Positions 51,659 to 61,598 are shown, counted from the stretch's first letter. The stretch: 64,000 bases of DNA from Sulfuricurvum sp. (GCF_023229695.1 NZ_JALNYS010000014.1:1-64000); one strand, 5' to 3'. Translations and numbers: made by a program. The notes: generated from the sequence alone by a model not told the origin.

Positions 51659-54187
51659 ATGAAATACCCCGAAAATTCGCATTCCAAAATGGCGGAAGAG
51701 CTTTATATACTTTTGGAGAGTTCCCCTTTGGGGATAGCGGTGGACGAAGCGCACAGACGTTTGGCTACATTCGGTCCCAATCGATTAAAAGAGGAGGGGC
51801 GATCCCTTTTTGCTATCTTCATCGATCAGTTTAAAAGTCCGATCGTCGCGATTCTGGTCGCCGCGGCGCTGCTCTCTTTTGGCATGGGACAAATGAACGA
51901 TAGTCTGATCATCGCCGGAATTTTGGTCGTCAACGGCCTCCTCGGCTTTTTTCAGGAATACCGGGCAGAAACATCGATCCGCGCCCTTAAAAAACTGACC
52001 GAAACCCATACACGAGTCCTTCGAATGGGACTTGAAGCGAGTATCGCTTCCGATGAAATTGTAGTGGGGGATATTGTCCTCTTAGCCGAAGGGGATTTGA
52101 TTCCGGCCGATATTCGTCTGATCGAATCGCACGGATTGCAAGCCGATGAGGCAATTTTGACTGGGGAATCGGTCCCGAGTACCAAACAATCACTTCAGCT
52201 CCTTTCCCCCGATGCCCCTGTGTATGAACAGAGCAATCTCCTTTTTTCCGGAACTCATATTCTTAAAGGTGTGGCTAGAGGGATTGTCACGGCGACCGGA
52301 GAACATACCTATCTGGCGACGATTGCCAGAAGCGCACAAGAACAATCTCCCAATTCTCCTCTGACACGTGCATTGGCCCTTTTCTCCAAACGGCTTATTT
52401 TTCTTTTGGTCGGAATGTTACTCCTTATAGGGATAATCGGAATGGCACAGGGACGCAGCGGTGTCGATATGGCCAGCATATTGATCGCGGAGCTTGTGTC
52501 GGCTGTTCCAGAGGGACTTCCGATCGTGGTGACGCTTATTTTGGCATTGGGGGCTTACCGCCTCAGCCGCTATAAAGTGCTTGTTCGTCATCTCCCTTCC
52601 GTCGAATCTCTGGGAAGCGCCTCGGTAATCGCTACGGACAAGACGGGAACAATTACCGAAGGGTTTCTTTCGGTACAAAAAATCGAAACACTCGACGAAG
52701 AGGGGTTGCGACGTTGTGCCGCACTCTGCAACGATGCCACGATTGAGCAGGGGGATCCGGTCGAAACGGCTCTGGCCCGCTGGATCGGCGATGAGTATTC
52801 TGCATTGCGGGAGGCGAATCCCCGTATCTTTTACCATCCGTTTGATCCGAAACTGCGATTAATGGCCACCGTCAATCAAATCGGCACTCAAGAGTCTCTC
52901 TATATCAAAGGGGCGTATGAAGCCCTTGTCGGGCTCTCTCGAAATTCAATTGAAGAAATAAAGAAGCTGAAAAGTGCGCACGATGCGATGGCGTCAGAGG
53001 GCTTGCGGGTATTGGCATTTGGAATCAGTGACGAGAAATGGGAAGATCCGGAACAATGGAGTGTTCAAATTGTCGGTTTGATTGGGTTTGCGGACGGTGC
53101 AAAAAAGGATGCTGCATTGGCCGTCGCTCAGGCTAAAGATGCCGGAATCCGGGTCATGATGATTACGGGAGATAACCCGTTGACGGCAAAAGTGATTGCT
53201 AAAGAGGTCGGAATATGGGGTGAAGGGGATACCGTCATTAGCGGGACCGAAATCGAGGTGATGGGAGATGAAGAGCTTCATAAAGCGCTGATAGGGTGCA
53301 CGGTGGTTGCACGGGCGCTTCCCGAACATAAATACCGGATCGTCAAGATGCTTCAGGAAGAGGGTGAAATTGTTGCGGTGACGGGGGATGGGGTAAATGA
53401 CGTCCCGGCACTCAAAGCGGCCGATTTGGGGATAGCGATGGGGGGAGGGAGCGAGGCGGCGAAATCGACCGCCAAGATGGTGATTACCGACAATAATCTC
53501 GGTGTGATCGTCGATGCGATTCGTCAGGGGAGGATCATCACCGCCAATTTGCGGAAAGTGATTTTTTATCTTCTCGCTACTTGTTTTGATGAAATCATCG
53601 TGATCAGCGGAGCCATTTTCATGGGGCTCCCGCTCCCGATCCATCCGACCCAGATTCTCTGGATCAATATCGTCACCGACGGCGTGACCGATAAAACCTT
53701 TCCGATGTGCCGGGAGGAGGGAAATGTGATGAAACACCCCCCAAGACGGCTGGAAAAGCAGTTTTTCGACCGGTGGCAGATGGCGAGGATCGGGTGGGTT
53801 TCACTGGTCAACGCTTCGGTGACGCTGAGCGTTTTTTATTATCTGCTCTCTAGCGGCCACAGCTATGAGGTTGCCCTGACGGTCTCGTTTTGTACGATCG
53901 TCACCTCCCAGTGGGTCAACGGTATCCTCGCCCAAAAAGAGAACGAACCGTTTCTTCTGAATATCAGACGCAGTTTAACGATCAATCCGGCGATATGGAT
54001 CGGTATCGGCATCGGAATAACCCTTCAGGGGGTCGCCTTATATGCCATACCGGAGTGGTTTCACGCCATCCCTCCGACGCAAGAGATGGTGAAAATAATC
54101 GTTGAATCGACGGTAGTGGTGTTTGTCTTGATAGAGAGTTATAAATGGGGGGAATGGAGTTTGAAAAAGCGGCTCAAAAGAGCTTAG
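51659..54187 (+). CDS. cation-transporting P-type ATPase (P2-like)
   Basis: About 842 residues. The N-terminal cation ATPase domain (KMAEELYILLESSPLGIAVDEAHRRLATFGPN), TGES loop (ILTGESVPS), phosphorylation motif DKTGT and GDGVNDVPALKAADLGIAMG hinge are all intact. About ten helices are expected; the PEGLP segment of TM4 is present (VSAVPEGLPIVVT). This P2 pattern fits Ca2+ or related transport. The ion is not proven. The start is the ATG at 51659 after GAGGAG. Confidence 0.9.
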   Translation: MKYPENSHSKMAEELYILLESSPLGIAVDEAHRRLATFGPNRLKEEGRSLFAIFIDQFKSPIVAILVAAALLSFGMGQMNDSLIIAGILVVNGLLGFFQEYRAETSIRALKKLTETHTRVLRMGLEASIASDEIVVGDIVLLAEGDLIPADIRLIESHGLQADEAILTGESVPSTKQSLQLLSPDAPVYEQSNLLFSGTHILKGVARGIVTATGEHTYLATIARSAQEQSPNSPLTRALALFSKRLIFLLVGMLLLIGIIGMAQGRSGVDMASILIAELVSAVPEGLPIVVTLILALGAYRLSRYKVLVRHLPSVESLGSASVIATDKTGTITEGFLSVQKIETLDEEGLRRCAALCNDATIEQGDPVETALARWIGDEYSALREANPRIFYHPFDPKLRLMATVNQIGTQESLYIKGAYEALVGLSRNSIEEIKKLKSAHDAMASEGLRVLAFGISDEKWEDPEQWSVQIVGLIGFADGAKKDAALAVAQAKDAGIRVMMITGDNPLTAKVIAKEVGIWGEGDTVISGTEIEVMGDEELHKALIGCTVVARALPEHKYRIVKMLQEEGEIVAVTGDGVNDVPALKAADLGIAMGGGSEAAKSTAKMVITDNNLGVIVDAIRQGRIITANLRKVIFYLLATCFDEIIVISGAIFMGLPLPIHPTQILWINIVTDGVTDKTFPMCREEGNVMKHPPRRLEKQFFDRWQMARIGWVSLVNASVTLSVFYYLLSSGHSYEVALTVSFCTIVTSQWVNGILAQKENEPFLLNIRRSLTINPAIWIGIGIGITLQGVALYAIPEWFHAIPPTQEMVKIIVESTVVVFVLIESYKWGEWSLKKRLKRA

Positions 54188-54194
54188 ACCCGCT

Positions 54195-55406
54195 TTAGCG
54201 GATCATCTGCATCGGATCGATATGGGCGTTGCGCTGGGTTACCTGAAACATCAGTTCCCGTCCGACACGGCCGATGATAGCCCCTTGTTTAATCCGTTTG
54301 CCCACCTCTACGGTCGGGGCGATTTTATCCAGGTGGGCATAAATCGTGTGCAAGCCGTTGTCGTGTTCGATAATAATGACGTTATCGAGCATCGCGGTCG
54401 GTTTGGCCAGAATAACCTTTCCGTTGAGAACCGCTTTGACTTTGTCATCGCCGGTCGGTTTGAGGGAGACCGATTCGTTATTGATTCGGATGCCGTAAAC
54501 CGGATCGGTATAGGGGCCGAACCGTTTGAGAAGAATGTATCCGTCGAGCGGCGCAATGGTACGTTCTCCGCTGTAGGCAGAGATTTTGGTCGGTTCATAC
54601 TCAATTGCGGCTTGTTTTACCTCTTCGTGAACCGGTTTGGCTCCGGGTTTCGGTGCGACGAGCGGCGGCGGGGCTTTTTTCGGTTTGAGTGCTTCGCGCT
54701 TGATAATGTTGAGACTTGCAAGGGTATTTTGGAGTGAACGCTGTTGCGAGATGATTTTATCGAGGGACTTTTTATACTCGAGTTTCTCTTTTTCAAGGGT
54801 GCTGATCGCTTTTTCATTCTCTTGCTTCGTCACCAAAACCTTTTTCTTTTGTTGATCAATAACGGCGATTGATTTTTTGAGCACCGTTGTCTGCGACGCA
54901 AGGTTGGCAATTTTATCGGCATTTTCGGTGAAAATGAAGTTGAGTTCTTTGATCTCCTGTTTGATCTGTTTGAGGTGGAGTTTGAGCGCCTCCTCCGTGA
55001 TGATCGCCTCGGCCTCTTTTGCCCGGTCGTCGTTGATCAGCAGAGAGATCGAGGTATTGCGCGCAATGGCGAATACGAGACGCTGCTCAATCTCGTTCTG
55101 GGTTTTAATCAGATTATTTTGATGCGTTTCGAGCCCTTTTAGGGTCATTTTGGTGGATTGGTAGACACTCTCTTTGGATTTGAGTTCATCGACGAGGGAG
55201 TTGAGGTGTTCTTGCTGTGCACCGACCAGTTGTTTTTGATGCACAATCTTTCCGGCGGTCTCTTCGAGTTTGGCACTCAGTGCCGAATAGGTTTGTTTCG
55301 TTTCGTTCAGCTTTAATGCGGTCGTGTGGATCTTCTCATCGATTTTTGCCCCGTTTAGGGTACACCCCAAGAGCGAAAGGAGGAGAAGAGAATGGGTAAA
55401 TTTCAT
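54195..55406 (-). CDS. EnvC-like murein hydrolase activator (degenerate M23)
   Basis: A 403-residue exported protein with a signal peptide and a long coiled-coil region (about residues 20-250). The C-terminal LytM/M23 domain has lost the metal ligands: the first H/D motif reads YGIRINNESVSL and the usual HxH site is ELMFQV. This fits EnvC, which activates amidases and is itself inactive. It starts directly after FtsX, the complex that controls EnvC. Septal function is inferred by context. Confidence 0.88.
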   Translation of the reverse strand: MKFTHSLLLLSLLGCTLNGAKIDEKIHTTALKLNETKQTYSALSAKLEETAGKIVHQKQLVGAQQEHLNSLVDELKSKESVYQSTKMTLKGLETHQNNLIKTQNEIEQRLVFAIARNTSISLLINDDRAKEAEAIITEEALKLHLKQIKQEIKELNFIFTENADKIANLASQTTVLKKSIAVIDQQKKKVLVTKQENEKAISTLEKEKLEYKKSLDKIISQQRSLQNTLASLNIIKREALKPKKAPPPLVAPKPGAKPVHEEVKQAAIEYEPTKISAYSGERTIAPLDGYILLKRFGPYTDPVYGIRINNESVSLKPTGDDKVKAVLNGKVILAKPTAMLDNVIIIEHDNGLHTIYAHLDKIAPTVEVGKRIKQGAIIGRVGRELMFQVTQRNAHIDPMQMIR

Positions 55407-56219
55407 CTATTCCTCTTCTTCATGGCCGATAACGATGGTGAGGGTCAAGACGATGGCGACTCCCAGTGCGATCAGAAGCGATCGGAGCGAATCGTTGAGA
55501 AAATCGAACAGTTTGATCTCAATACCGACCGTATTGAGAAGCAGATTCATCCAGCCGTACTGATCGATCGCAAAAAAAGTGAGGCATAATAAAACCGTTG
55601 CGATCAGCGCATCAACGATTGCGAGACGGAAAAGGACCGCCGATCGGAGCCATACGGGGGCACCGAAAAGGGCCATGATACTCATCCGCTCCGCGTGCTG
55701 AAACTGCCACAAACGCATCTCTTTTAGGATCAGCAATGAGGTGACGGCGGCGATGGCGATGGAGAAAAGCTGTACGACGTCTTTGAACAGGAGCATCAGC
55801 TTATAGACGGTATCGTGGGTTTGGGAGTACCCTTCAATCCGTTGAATCGCACTGTTACGCTGCAGCCGTTTTTGGAGTTTTCCGATTTCATCGGGAGTCG
55901 GAAAACGGGTGAGATAGACACGATAAAACTTGGGGAGGGTGAGGCGCAAAAGGTCGAGATTCTTTTTGCTCATCTCCCCCTCAAGCCGTTCCAATACCTG
56001 ATCGACGCTGATGGATTCACTCCGTTCGATCAAGGAATCCATCGCTTTAAATTCGACGGGGGTGAGGGTTTTGGAAGCAACGACGATAATGGAATAATCG
56101 TTTTTCAAACGGGTTTCATACGCGGCAATGGTACGATCAACCCCGACATAAATCTGAACCGAAAACAAGACGGTAAAGAGGGCAACAATCAGCGAGATAT
56201 GGTTTTTAAGCGATTTCAT
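55407..56219 (-). CDS. ftsX: cell-division membrane protein FtsX
   Basis: A 270-residue protein with one N-terminal helix, a large periplasmic loop (about 35-150), and three further helices (SIAIAAVTSLLI, AIVDALIATVLLCLTFFA, SLLIALGVAIVLTLTIVI). It pairs with FtsE to transmit ATP hydrolysis across the membrane to EnvC. The start overlaps the FtsE stop by 14 bases and the stop abuts EnvC. Confidence 0.9.
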   Translation of the reverse strand: MKSLKNHISLIVALFTVLFSVQIYVGVDRTIAAYETRLKNDYSIIVVASKTLTPVEFKAMDSLIERSESISVDQVLERLEGEMSKKNLDLLRLTLPKFYRVYLTRFPTPDEIGKLQKRLQRNSAIQRIEGYSQTHDTVYKLMLLFKDVVQLFSIAIAAVTSLLILKEMRLWQFQHAERMSIMALFGAPVWLRSAVLFRLAIVDALIATVLLCLTFFAIDQYGWMNLLLNTVGIEIKLFDFLNDSLRSLLIALGVAIVLTLTIVIGHEEEE

Positions 56220-56877
56220 GGATAGTTCCCAACTCGATATGGAAGTGTTTGAACGGAACGTTCATCTCTTCAGGAATGTGGTGGGTGACAACCACCACCG
56301 TTGTCTTGAGCTGCGTATTCGCCCCCTCCAGCAGATTCCAGATCACCTGGGAGGAGTATTCATCCAGATTTCCGGTCGGTTCATCGGCCAGGATCAGGAT
56401 CGGGTTATGGGCAAGGGCGCGTGCCATCGCAACACGCTGCTGCTCTCCTCCGCTCAGTTCCGGGGGGTATTTCCCCGCCTGATGGCCAAGTTTGACATGG
56501 GAGAGGAGTTTATCCACCTGCTCACCGCTCACCTCTTTGGTATATCCGGAGATAATGAGGGGGAGCATGACGTTTTTTTCGATCGTCCACTCTTTGATCA
56601 GTTTGTAGTCTTGGAAGACGATACCGATATGACGGCGCAGGTAATTGAGCTTTGAGGTGCTGATGCGGTTCATTTTAACGCCGCCGACGACGAGTGACCC
56701 GGCGCGGGGCTCGATGGCTCCGTAAAACGATTTGAGGAGTGTCGATTTCCCGCTTCCGCTGGCACCGGTGATAAATACAAAACTTCCCGCATCGATCGAG
56801 AAACTCGCTTTGGAGATAATGGACTCAAACTCTTTGTAGGAGAGGGAGAGGTTTTCGGCAATGATGACTTTATCCAT
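56206..56877 (-). CDS. ftsE: cell-division ABC ATPase FtsE
   Basis: A 223-residue ABC ATPase with Walker A GASGSGKST, Q-loop VFQDYKLI, signature LSGGEQQRVAMARAL, Walker B LILADEPTGNLD and the switch histidine in VVTHH. FtsE with FtsX couples division to peptidoglycan hydrolysis. It overlaps TrmB by eight bases upstream and FtsX by 14 downstream. Part of the rluD-FN3-trmB-ftsE-ftsX-envC unit. Confidence 0.95.
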   Translation of the reverse strand: MDKVIIAENLSLSYKEFESIISKASFSIDAGSFVFITGASGSGKSTLLKSFYGAIEPRAGSLVVGGVKMNRISTSKLNYLRRHIGIVFQDYKLIKEWTIEKNVMLPLIISGYTKEVSGEQVDKLLSHVKLGHQAGKYPPELSGGEQQRVAMARALAHNPILILADEPTGNLDEYSSQVIWNLLEGANTQLKTTVVVVTHHIPEEMNVPFKHFHIELGTIHEIA

Positions 56878-58045
56878 GGAGTAACTCGTCTAGTAAGATA
56901 TGGGCGTTTAGGTTGGCGGAGGAGTGGACGGGATCGGTCGGATAGTAGCGGGCATCCCCATTGTCGACGATCAGATAGCTGTGCTCGGGGCGATCATAGC
57001 TTCCCATCGCCAGACGGACCATCCACCGGTTCTCATCGATCGTAAAACGGCGCTCGCAGTGGAGAAAACCCCAGTCGCGTTTGTAGGTCTCGGTTCCGAT
57101 CCGCTCATACGCATCGGGAGATATCATTTTTGAAGAGAAGGAGAAATCCCCCTGGATCATCGATTCTAGGCTTTGCTCTTCGCACGTGAAGGTGACGTCA
57201 TAGATGTTTTTTTCGAGGCGTTTCCATCGGTCTTCGTATTTGCTGCTGATGGCGATATCCTGATTTTTTCGGACATCAAAACGGCTTTTTGCCGGGGTGC
57301 TGAACGTCTCAAGGGCAAATCGGTAGTAGTTTTCGCTATCGGTACGCAGCTCCAGCGTCCCCCCTGCCTTTAAGACCCGATTGGATTCCTCTAAAAAATC
57401 ATTCGAGATGACCCGACGGTGCGGTTTTTTGTCCCACGGAACGGGGAAATGGACGTATATTTTACCGACAACGTTGGAGGGGACAAACTCCAAGAAGAGG
57501 CGCGCATCGTAATCGATGATCATCAGATTGTTCAATCCCTGAATGGCGATCTGTTTGAGTGCCTGCTCGATGGAGGGTTTGTGGATCTCCAATCCGATAA
57601 AGGTGACGTCGGGATGAGCGGCGGCTTGGTGGAGAAGATGGCGGGCGGAGCCAAATCCGATCTCGATTCGCACTTCGCGATCCGCAGGGAAACGGGCCGC
57701 AAAATAATCGATTGATTTGAGCGGCGCATGGGTTTTAAGGTGGGTGTTTTCGGGAGCATTGTCGACATTTGAAGCGATGATTTTCGATCCTGAACACTCG
57801 GCATACGCCAAAAGGGCATGCTTAACCAAAAAATTGGGGGAAGGGCGGGTGATTTTTTCGCTTTTGAGGAGCTCTTTGGCCTCTGTTTTTTTGTGGAGGA
57901 GAAAGAAATTTCTCCCTTTGTAGCGGGTAGCGATCAGGGACTCTTCTTCGCGATCGCGGTTGTATGCGATAAAGTCGAATTCGACTTCGCCGCATTGGGT
58001 AGGAAAGGTGAGGGGGTTAAACGATTCGAGATGTAAATGCGGCAT
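56870..58045 (-). CDS. trmB: tRNA (guanine-N7) methyltransferase, long form
   Basis: A 391-residue protein, much longer than the roughly 240 of E. coli TrmB, with an N-terminal extension of about 130 residues and a C-terminal extension of about 130. The SAM motif (VRIEIGFGSARHLLHQA), IYVHFPVPWDKKPHRRVISNDFLEE and the tail GTLELRTDSENYYRF are TrmB. Extended forms are typical of Campylobacterota. It lies five bases after the FN3 lipoprotein gene. Confidence 0.92.
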   Translation of the reverse strand: MPHLHLESFNPLTFPTQCGEVEFDFIAYNRDREEESLIATRYKGRNFFLLHKKTEAKELLKSEKITRPSPNFLVKHALLAYAECSGSKIIASNVDNAPENTHLKTHAPLKSIDYFAARFPADREVRIEIGFGSARHLLHQAAAHPDVTFIGLEIHKPSIEQALKQIAIQGLNNLMIIDYDARLFLEFVPSNVVGKIYVHFPVPWDKKPHRRVISNDFLEESNRVLKAGGTLELRTDSENYYRFALETFSTPAKSRFDVRKNQDIAISSKYEDRWKRLEKNIYDVTFTCEEQSLESMIQGDFSFSSKMISPDAYERIGTETYKRDWGFLHCERRFTIDENRWMVRLAMGSYDRPEHSYLIVDNGDARYYPTDPVHSSANLNAHILLDELLHG

Positions 58046-58050
58046 AGGGG

Positions 58051-59304
58051 TTACTTCGCCTCATAACTGAGTTCGATCGGTTTGGTCGGAAGTGATCGTA
58101 TCCCATTTTTATCAACGCTGAGAATTTCATATTGGTAGCCGATGTTCGGTTTGATATCGGAATCGTGAAACTTCGGTTCGGTAATGTCTTTGATCTCAAC
58201 GTTTTCACGGCTGATCCAGCTGGTTTTGACCGTTTTGATAATGATGTACGAAACGGTACGCGGATCGTTGTTGCTCCATTGGAGTTCAACCGCTTTGTTC
58301 GCTATTTTGCCGTCAACCGCAATCGGTGTTTGCGGTTTGGAGAGGGTGGAACCTTGGGTTGAGATAGGTGAAATAAGCCCCTCCAATCCGTCTTTGTCCA
58401 CGGCGGTGATTTTGTAAAAATAGTTTTTACCGTCTTCGTCTATCGCATCGGTAAAGGTGGTCGTTTCGAGTTTCACATGGTAATCAAACGAACCATTCGG
58501 AGAGGTGGAGCGGTAAATGTTGTAATGACTGATATCTTTGAGTTCACTCGGTTCCCAGGTAAGGGTAATAACACGGGGACGTTCGGTCGTCGCGGTGGTA
58601 TTTTTGATTTGGGGAGGGAGCGGTTTCGTGATTACTTTGGTAATCTCACTGGGTTCGGTGACCAATTTGTCATGGGTATAGGCTTTGATCCGGTAGTGGT
58701 AGACCTGAGCGTCTTTGAGGTCACGATCGATGTACTCGGCATTCAAGCGGCCGCTGATCGTGGCGATTTCATGCCATGTCTGGTCATTGACATTGAGACG
58801 GTCGATGATGTAACCGGCAATTTTTCCGTTTGAATGGGGACGCCAGAGGAGTTTTGCACTGCGGGGCATATTGCCGACCGATTGGAAAAAAACGACCGGA
58901 GCGATCATCGGTTGGGTGGCGACGGTGATGGTTTCCGATCCGACCGACTCGCTCCCCTCTTTGGTAAAGGTAGCAAAGCGGTACTGGTACTGCACATTGG
59001 GTTTAAGATCGCTGTCGACATAATGGGTCGCAAAACGGCTCTCTACCGTAGCAATACGGTGAAGTTTCTGACCGGCTTCGCCGGGAGTGTCGCGGTAGAT
59101 GTAATATCCGATAACGCGGGGGTCATCGATCGGTTTCCATTCAAATGCCGCAGAGGTGATATCGGAGATAAATCCGTTAATCGTGAGGACCGGAAGGGTA
59201 GAATCGATGGTGATGGCTTTTTCGGGTTTGGGCGTCGGGGCACAACCGCTAAACAGACTCAGGGCTAAAGAGATGCTCAAAGCGTAACGGATCGATGTGT
59301 GCAT
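58051..59304 (-). CDS. fibronectin type III repeat lipoprotein
   Basis: About 417 residues. The signal peptide ends in a lipobox (LFSGC, cysteine near residue 21). Four FN3-like domains follow, each with a tryptophan and the YRIKAYTHDKLVTEPSE-type strand pairs. It would sit in the outer or inner membrane periplasmic leaflet. The start at 59304 follows AAAGGAA; the longer frame overlaps rluD. Its place in the ftsEX operon suggests an envelope role, but that is by context only. Confidence 0.85.
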   Translation of the reverse strand: MHTSIRYALSISLALSLFSGCAPTPKPEKAITIDSTLPVLTINGFISDITSAAFEWKPIDDPRVIGYYIYRDTPGEAGQKLHRIATVESRFATHYVDSDLKPNVQYQYRFATFTKEGSESVGSETITVATQPMIAPVVFFQSVGNMPRSAKLLWRPHSNGKIAGYIIDRLNVNDQTWHEIATISGRLNAEYIDRDLKDAQVYHYRIKAYTHDKLVTEPSEITKVITKPLPPQIKNTTATTERPRVITLTWEPSELKDISHYNIYRSTSPNGSFDYHVKLETTTFTDAIDEDGKNYFYKITAVDKDGLEGLISPISTQGSTLSKPQTPIAVDGKIANKAVELQWSNNDPRTVSYIIIKTVKTSWISRENVEIKDITEPKFHDSDIKPNIGYQYEILSVDKNGIRSLPTKPIELSYEAK

Positions 59305-60226
59305 GAAATTCCTTTGGATCAAAATGTTTTAGGATGTAATCTTCCATCACCGCCTCCAGAGGGGCAACAAACTGAACCCTCTCCTGGGTGGTGGGATGGG
59401 TAAAATAGAGTATGTATGCATGAAGCAAGATACGTTCCATTTTATCACTTTTTGGCTGCAGCGCGTAGATATGATCGCCGATGATATGGCGGCTCATTGA
59501 CTCCAGATGGACTCGGATTTGATGGGTTCTTCCGGTATAAAGTTTACAGCCGATCAGCTCCTGTGTCTCATCATGAGAGAGGAGTACTTTTTGAAACTGA
59601 GTCTTGGCATTTTTACCGCTCTCACTAATCGCCATCTTGAGACGGTTATGGCTGCTTCGTCCGATCGGTTTGTCGATAATGATCCCGTCCTCTTTGAGCG
59701 GCGGTGTCACTACGGCCATGTAATAGCGTCCCATGCTCTTGTCCTGCAACTGCGCCGATAGGGCTTCGTGGGCAACATTGTTTTTGGCGATTACCATCGC
59801 TCCGCTGGTCCCTCGGTCGAGACGGTGTACAATCCCGTGGCGCTCTTCGCCGCTGAGGGTCGAGAGGCTGATCCCTTTATGTTTGAGCCAATCGACCAAC
59901 GTGGGTTCTTTGACGCTGGGGGCCGGATGGACGGTCAGGGAACTGGGTTTGTTGATGACGAGAATATCGTCGTCTTCGAACAGCACCTCGACGTCAAAAT
60001 CGATCACCTGTGCCGGAGTCGATTTCGCCTCCGGAAAAATAATTGCGACGTTTTGGGAAATTTTGAGTTTGAGACCCGGTTTGGAGGTCGCTTTACCATC
60101 GACGCGGATACAATCTTGTTCGATCAACTGGGATATCTGATTCCGGGTTTGCCCAAGTTTTTGGACTAAAAATAGGTCAAGACGAATCGCTTCCTCGACA
60201 TAAAGTGTCACATTTTCTCTGTTCAT
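59249..60226 (-). CDS. rluD: RluD-family 23S rRNA pseudouridine synthase
   Basis: A 325-residue protein with an N-terminal S4 domain (IRLDLFLVQKLGQTRNQISQLIEQDCIRVDG) and the catalytic motif HRLDRGTSGAMVIAKN. GRTHQIRVHLESMSRHIIGDHIYA is intact. RluD modifies helix 69 of 23S rRNA. It overlaps the FN3 lipoprotein by about 56 bases and is the first gene of the operon running into ftsEX and envC. Confidence 0.92.
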   Translation of the reverse strand: MNRENVTLYVEEAIRLDLFLVQKLGQTRNQISQLIEQDCIRVDGKATSKPGLKLKISQNVAIIFPEAKSTPAQVIDFDVEVLFEDDDILVINKPSSLTVHPAPSVKEPTLVDWLKHKGISLSTLSGEERHGIVHRLDRGTSGAMVIAKNNVAHEALSAQLQDKSMGRYYMAVVTPPLKEDGIIIDKPIGRSSHNRLKMAISESGKNAKTQFQKVLLSHDETQELIGCKLYTGRTHQIRVHLESMSRHIIGDHIYALQPKSDKMERILLHAYILYFTHPTTQERVQFVAPLEAVMEDYILKHFDPKEFHAHIDPLRFEHLFSPESV

Positions 60227-60278
60227 TGACGCCCTTTATGATACAATCAGCTAAAAATTTTAAAGTAATGAGATTGCA

Positions 60279-61388
60279 GTGCTTAATATAGATCGCCGAA
60301 TTCTAGCACATTTTGATTTTATAATTATCATTTTGTTGATTCCCCTCGTATTTACCTCCGGTTGGCTGATCCATGAGATCCATCCGGTATTGGGACAAAA
60401 GCATCTGGTGTACGTTGCTGTCGGGATCGGGGCGTTTTTTACCCTCTTTTTGTTGCCGGTGCGTCAGATGTTCTGGACGATCCCTATTTTTTATTGGGGG
60501 AGTATCCTCCTCCTCGTTGCCGTCGAGTTTGTAGGGCATGCACGGCTGGGAGCGAAACGGTGGATTGAGATCCCGTTTGTCCATTTCACCCTCCAGCCCT
60601 CTGAGCTGATCAAACCGGCGTTTGTCCTGATGCTTGCTTATCTGATCAGCCGAAACCCTCCGCCGCGTGACGGATACCGTCTGAAAGATTTTTCGAAGAT
60701 CATGTTTTTTATTATCCTCCCTTTTCTCCTCATCGCCAAGGAACCCGATTTGGGGACGGCGACGGTCTTGCTGCTGCTGGGGGTGGGGATTTTGTTTATC
60801 GTCGGGGTTCACTGGAAAATATGGGTGGGGCTGAGCACGGCTTTCATCATCTCGCTCCCGCTGATCTATACCCAGCTGCACGATTATCAAAAACAGCGGT
60901 TGACCGACTTTATCAGTGAAAAACCGAGCTACCACGTCGAGCAGTCGATCATTGCCGTCGGTTCGGGGGGATTTTTCGGTAAAGACAAAGAGGATGCCAC
61001 TCAGACCCAGATGAAATTCCTCCCCATTGCATCGAGCGATTTTATCTTCGCTTACGTCGTCGAGCGGTTCGGGTTTTTCGGGGCGTTTTTGCTCATCTCC
61101 CTCTACGCCGCGATTATCATCCATCTGCTGATGATCGCCAACTGGGCGCAGGATTACTACATCAAGGTGGTGACGGCAGGGCTCTCCCTCTTTGTCTTCA
61201 TCTATATGAGTGTCAATATTGCCATGACAATCGGATTTGCCCCCGTCGTCGGGGTACCGCTGCCGATGTTCAGCTACGGAGGGAGCAGTTTCGTCAATTT
61301 TATGATTTTGTTCGGAATTATGGAGAACCTTCTCGCTTACCGATTTCGCTATTTGTACAACAATAGCGGTAAAAAAAGCTTCGTCTAA
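60279..61388 (+). CDS. rodA: rod-shape SEDS glycosyltransferase RodA
   Basis: A 369-residue SEDS family protein with about ten helices, from RRILAHFDFIIIILLIPLVF. KEPDLGTATVLLLLGVGILF and the C-terminal GVPLPMFSYGGSSFVNFMILFGIMENL are the SEDS landmarks. The absence of an FtsW-type cytoplasmic tail and the QPSEL/KPAFVLMLAYLI pattern favour RodA. It polymerises glycan strands in elongation. The start is GTG. Divergent from rluD by 52 bases. Confidence 0.9.
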   Translation: MLNIDRRILAHFDFIIIILLIPLVFTSGWLIHEIHPVLGQKHLVYVAVGIGAFFTLFLLPVRQMFWTIPIFYWGSILLLVAVEFVGHARLGAKRWIEIPFVHFTLQPSELIKPAFVLMLAYLISRNPPPRDGYRLKDFSKIMFFIILPFLLIAKEPDLGTATVLLLLGVGILFIVGVHWKIWVGLSTAFIISLPLIYTQLHDYQKQRLTDFISEKPSYHVEQSIIAVGSGGFFGKDKEDATQTQMKFLPIASSDFIFAYVVERFGFFGAFLLISLYAAIIIHLLMIANWAQDYYIKVVTAGLSLFVFIYMSVNIAMTIGFAPVVGVPLPMFSYGGSSFVNFMILFGIMENLLAYRFRYLYNNSGKKSFV

Positions 61389-61400
61389 TCAAAGAACGAG

Positions 61401-61406
61401 TATAAT
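61401..61406 (+). promoter_or_regulatory. -10 box of the tRNA gene
   Basis: A perfect TATAAT, 14 bases before the mature tRNA 5' end. It fits a promoter for this lone tRNA gene. The -35 is weak. Confidence 0.6.
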
Positions 61407-61420
61407 ACCGCTCCTCAATC

Positions 61421-61496
61421 GGGTCAATAGTTCAGCGGTTAGAGCCCTCCGCTCATAACGGAGTAGTCGCAGGTTCAAATCCTGCTTGACCCACCA
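61421..61496 (+). tRNA. tRNA with CAT anticodon (Ile2 or elongator Met)
   Basis: The acceptor stem GGGTCAA/TTGACCC pairs fully, the anticodon stem is CTCCG/CGGAG around CTCATAA, the T-arm is CAGG/CCTG, and CCA is encoded. It is not the initiator, since position 1 pairs and the anticodon stem lacks three G:C pairs in a row. The D-loop (CAGCGGTTAGAG) and variable loop (TAGTCG) are closer to tRNA-Ile2, whose C34 would be lysylated by TilS, but elongator Met is not excluded. Confidence 0.9.
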
Positions 61497-61598
61497 CCTC
61501 CTCTCGATAAATACAATCCACAATATAACGTCAGTCCCTACGATTTAAAAAGTATGTTTTTGTTTTTGAGATAAAAGCACGATTATTATAGATATTCG

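Noticed and set aside
53994..54105. small frame at the end of the P-type ATPase gene
   Set aside because: It overlaps the last membrane helices of the ATPase in another frame and has no ribosome site.
60303..61124. 273-residue minus-strand frame
   Set aside because: It is antisense to rodA and has very charged, repetitive composition.
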